Assembly: GCA_040879965.1 (NCBI GenBank)
Contig: JBBDJI010000012.1
Span: 186,001 to 250,000 of the forward strand
Direction: 5' to 3'
Length of the DNA stretch: 64,000 bases
Source of the DNA: Candidatus Babeliales bacterium
GTDB lineage: Bacteria; Babelota; Babeliae; Babelales; JACPOV01
Part shown: piece by piece, positions 62,049 to 64,000 of the stretch
How positions within the stretch are numbered: the first letter of the stretch is position 1
Layout of the letters: every line of letters starts with the position of its first letter
Notes under the pieces: generated by a model
The model's database searches: none
What the model saw: only the letters and a program-made list of their open reading frames with translations
What the model was told of the DNA's origin: nothing
Translations under genes and position numbers: made by a program

Positions 62049-63306
62049 TTATTTCTCCTTTTTTTGTAATAAATTTTTCAATTTTTTGCACATGATGCAG
62101 CCATGAGTAATTATCGGATACTTCTTTTCGTGCACTTATGCCAACTTTTTTTAAAATTGAGCTATCTAAATTAATGACCGCATGAGTAGCTGCTATAAAT
62201 TGTGAATGGTTTTTTGCTTCTATCAAAATGCCTCTATGATGAGGCTCAATATTTAAATGCGCATTGATCATACAAGCAGCAGGACTTAGTATTTCAGCAA
62301 TTTGTTCTAAATCTGATGCAATAATTGGTTTTGCTAAACTCATATATTCAAAAAGTTTTGTTGGAGAACCAAAAAAACGAGAGCCATCATTATTGGGCTG
62401 TGTAGGCGATAAAAAAGTATCACAAGAAGCTAAATATTCTCGCGCTTTTTGTGGTGATAAAATACCCGTGAATGAAGTATAGCTTAATGCCTGTTTTTTT
62501 TTTAAATTTTTATATAATTGTTCGCACAATGGGCCATCACCAATGAGAATAAAATGAGAATTTTGCTTCAATTGTGTATGAGCGATAATAATTTTTTCTA
62601 TTACTTCAATACCATGCCATTGATTAAAAGTGCCGATAAATCCGAAAACAAATTTATTCTGTAAGTTTAAATTTTTACGTAATTTAATTCGTGATGCTTC
62701 TAAAGATTTAGTATTGAAAAAATCCGTATCTACTCCATTTGGGTTCATTAAAATTTTTTTTTCAGGAATTCCTTGTTGTATCAAATCTTCCTTCAGTACA
62801 TTTGATACCGTTATAATATAGGTAGCATATTTAAGATTAATTTTTTCAATCCATGAAATAAGCCGATACAATTTCAACCAATGATTTGGTGCCCAATGCT
62901 TATTTACCCATGTCTCAGAACCATTATATTCTAAAATGAGTGGTATTTTTTTTATTGTACTTATAAGAATACCAGAGCAGTTCAAAACACTATAACGTTG
63001 ATAAATAAAGTCAATTTTATATTTTTTGAAAACTTGCAGCGTTTGATAGGTGAAAAAAATATTTGATAAAAAACAATTTATTTTCCACCGCAAAAATAAA
63101 AGCCAATTTGGATTCTTAAGTTGTTGCAAGTACGAAACTTCTTTGAGTGATTGTAAAATTGTTAGCATGCAGGATGAAGAGCAAACGATAGAATATCCTA
63201 ACTTGGCAAATCCTTGAATAACACCTTTAGTATGGCTTACTGAACCTCCGGCAATAAGTTCATTATCCATTATATCAGTGCGCAAATATAAAATGGTTTT
63301 TTTCAT
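62023..63306 (-). CDS. GT4-family glycosyltransferase
   Basis: The 427-residue cytoplasmic GT-B enzyme starts MKKTILYLRTDIMDNELIAG and has GVIQGFAKLGYSIVCSSSCM, the middle NGVDTDFFN, FGFIGTFNQWHGIEVIEKII, ILIGDGPLCEQLYK, and the donor-site FGSPTKLFEYMSLAKPIIAS with the E..E pair typical of GT4. It is the paralogue of the C-terminal half of the 58432 fusion. Substrates are unknown. ATG overlaps the stop of the asparagine-synthase-type gene (ATGA). Confidence 0.88.
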   Translation of the reverse strand: MKKTILYLRTDIMDNELIAGGSVSHTKGVIQGFAKLGYSIVCSSSCMLTILQSLKEVSYLQQLKNPNWLLFLRWKINCFLSNIFFTYQTLQVFKKYKIDFIYQRYSVLNCSGILISTIKKIPLILEYNGSETWVNKHWAPNHWLKLYRLISWIEKINLKYATYIITVSNVLKEDLIQQGIPEKKILMNPNGVDTDFFNTKSLEASRIKLRKNLNLQNKFVFGFIGTFNQWHGIEVIEKIIIAHTQLKQNSHFILIGDGPLCEQLYKNLKKKQALSYTSFTGILSPQKAREYLASCDTFLSPTQPNNDGSRFFGSPTKLFEYMSLAKPIIASDLEQIAEILSPAACMINAHLNIEPHHRGILIEAKNHSQFIAATHAVINLDSSILKKVGISARKEVSDNYSWLHHVQKIEKFITKKGEINDCSSREN

Positions 63307-64000
63307 AGTGCGTCAGAAATATTAGATGCCATTAAGTTTTGCAAAGCCCATAATTGTAAAGAATATTCTTGGTTAGGTTGCTGATTTTTTTCAAATAACT
63401 GTCTAACCTGATTTACATCAATAAATTCATTCCATTCATGTTTTTTTGATTTTAACATATCTAAAAAATAGCTTCTAAAATAACGGCCTTCTTTAAACCA
63501 GCGTGAGGTTGGGGCAGCAAAACCAACTTTTTTTCTATAAATGACATCATGAGGTAAAACACCTTCAGCAGCTTTTTTTAGAATATATTTATTTATACCA
63601 TTTTTATATTTAAACTCATTTGGCATATGTAAAGCGTATTCAACTAATGCATGATCTAAAAATGGCACTCTCCCTTCAACTGAAGTTGCCATAGTCATCT
63701 TATCAACGCGCATTAATAATAATTCTGGTAGGCGCTGTTTTAATTCTAGATAAGTTATTGAGGTTAAAAAATCTGATTCAGGCATAATTTTTTTCAGTTT
63801 TTTTAAATGATAATCAACAATGGTATAACTATCCGGATCTTGATTAATGCCGTTATATATTGCTTCTATTATTGGATCATGTGCAAAATCCGCTTTAGCT
63901 GAGAATAATTCTTGTTTCCATTGCTCAGAAAAAGCCATTGCGCCGCTCCAAAATAATGATTTATTTTCTGCCCAATTTTTTAATAATTCTAAACGATTTG
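63303..64000 (-). CDS. asparagine-synthase-type amidotransferase, C-terminal part (runs off window)
   Basis: The frame is open from the right edge to the stop at 63303. The visible 232 or so residues belong to the synthetase domain of AsnB-like proteins: LFWSGAMAFSEQWKQELF, TYLELKQRLPELLLMRVDKM, TMATSVEGRVPFLDHALVEY and HDVIYRKKVGFAAPTSRWFK. In glycan clusters such enzymes often amidate uronic acids using glutamine, which would fit the UDP-ManNAcA pathway encoded at 7691-10217; true asparagine synthesis is the alternative. The glutaminase domain and ATP-binding loop lie outside. An internal ATG at 63938 is not the start. Confidence 0.88.
   Translation of the reverse strand, partial: NRLELLKNWAENKSLFWSGAMAFSEQWKQELFSAKADFAHDPIIEAIYNGINQDPDSYTIVDYHLKKLKKIMPESDFLTSITYLELKQRLPELLLMRVDKMTMATSVEGRVPFLDHALVEYALHMPNEFKYKNGINKYILKKAAEGVLPHDVIYRKKVGFAAPTSRWFKEGRYFRSYFLDMLKSKKHEWNEFIDVNQVRQLFEKNQQPNQEYSLQLWALQNLMASNISDAL

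Noticed and set aside
1-64000. tRNA, rRNA or CRISPR loci
   Set aside because: No TTCGA-type T-loop with flanking stems, no rRNA-like stretch and no regularly spaced long repeats were noticed in the gene-free regions; short structured RNAs could still be missed by eye.

Overview
The window is AT-rich (about one-third GC by eye) and gene-dense, with short intergenic gaps and many ATGA or TAATG start/stop overlaps. Several things point to a host-associated, probably intracellular bacterium: an unusually large set of proteins with Sec-type signal peptides, including two ankyrin-repeat proteins and a thioredoxin-ankyrin fusion; tandem exported glycosidases; and large surface-glycan clusters with a GDP-fucose pathway and a fucosyltransferase. 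My best guess is the candidate phylum Dependentiae (TM6/Babeliae), whose known members live inside protists. This is an inference from gene style only; a marker-gene phylogeny (AlaS, S1, RNase G) would decide it.

Layout. 1-3741 (minus): the 5' part of alaS, a HIT-family hydrolase and a GT-C type membrane glycosyltransferase. 4202-7592 (plus): an accessory island made of one secreted protein, a series of very small two-helix membrane proteins that look like diverged copies of one another, a truncated relative of the secreted protein, and a decayed NUDIX gene. 7617-21090 (plus): one long operon with a candidate promoter and a clear terminator. It encodes UDP-ManNAcA synthesis (wecB, wecC), a bi-domain oxidoreductase, a GT-C enzyme, a polyprenyl-phosphate mannose synthase, GDP-mannose and GDP-fucose synthesis (manC, gmd, fcl), a GT32 transferase and two exported ankyrin proteins. 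21100-25344: more glycosyltransferases carrying signal peptides (GT2, GT10 fucosyltransferase, GT32). A head-to-head deletion here has removed the 5' ends of two genes. 25339-27640: RNase G and an OmpA-type lipoprotein. 27847-34315 (minus): three tandem exported GH1 glycosidases and two exported HAD-like proteins. 34341-44913: mostly housekeeping (DEAD-box helicase, S1, Ndk, MurI, NusB, EF-P, GlyA), then a membrane-anchored thioredoxin reductase-thioredoxin fusion and an exported thioredoxin-ankyrin protein. 45097-53907 (minus): a second glycan operon. 54120-55626 (minus): a MutT hydrolase and an exported thymidylate-synthase-fold protein. 55985-58412 (plus): a decayed IS1595-type transposase, a ribbon-helix-helix protein and a Cys-rich stalk-plus-C1q surface protein. 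58432-64000 (minus): a third glycan cluster with a flippase-glycosyltransferase fusion, a methyltransferase, a GT4 enzyme and an asparagine-synthase-type amidotransferase that runs off the window.

How it fits together: the sugar-nucleotide operon makes UDP-ManNAcA, GDP-mannose and GDP-fucose, and the surrounding transferases, flippase, methyltransferases and amidotransferase would assemble and decorate a surface glycan. The most striking theme is that enzymes needing cytosolic cofactors (nucleotide sugars, NADPH, probably folate) carry N-terminal export signals. One reading is that they work inside the host cell. The strongest single curiosities are the exported thymidylate-synthase-like protein with a dCMP-type Asp in place of the uracil-reading Asn (54517-55626), and the secreted-protein plus mini-membrane-protein array at 4202-7305, which has the layout of a toxin/immunity locus.
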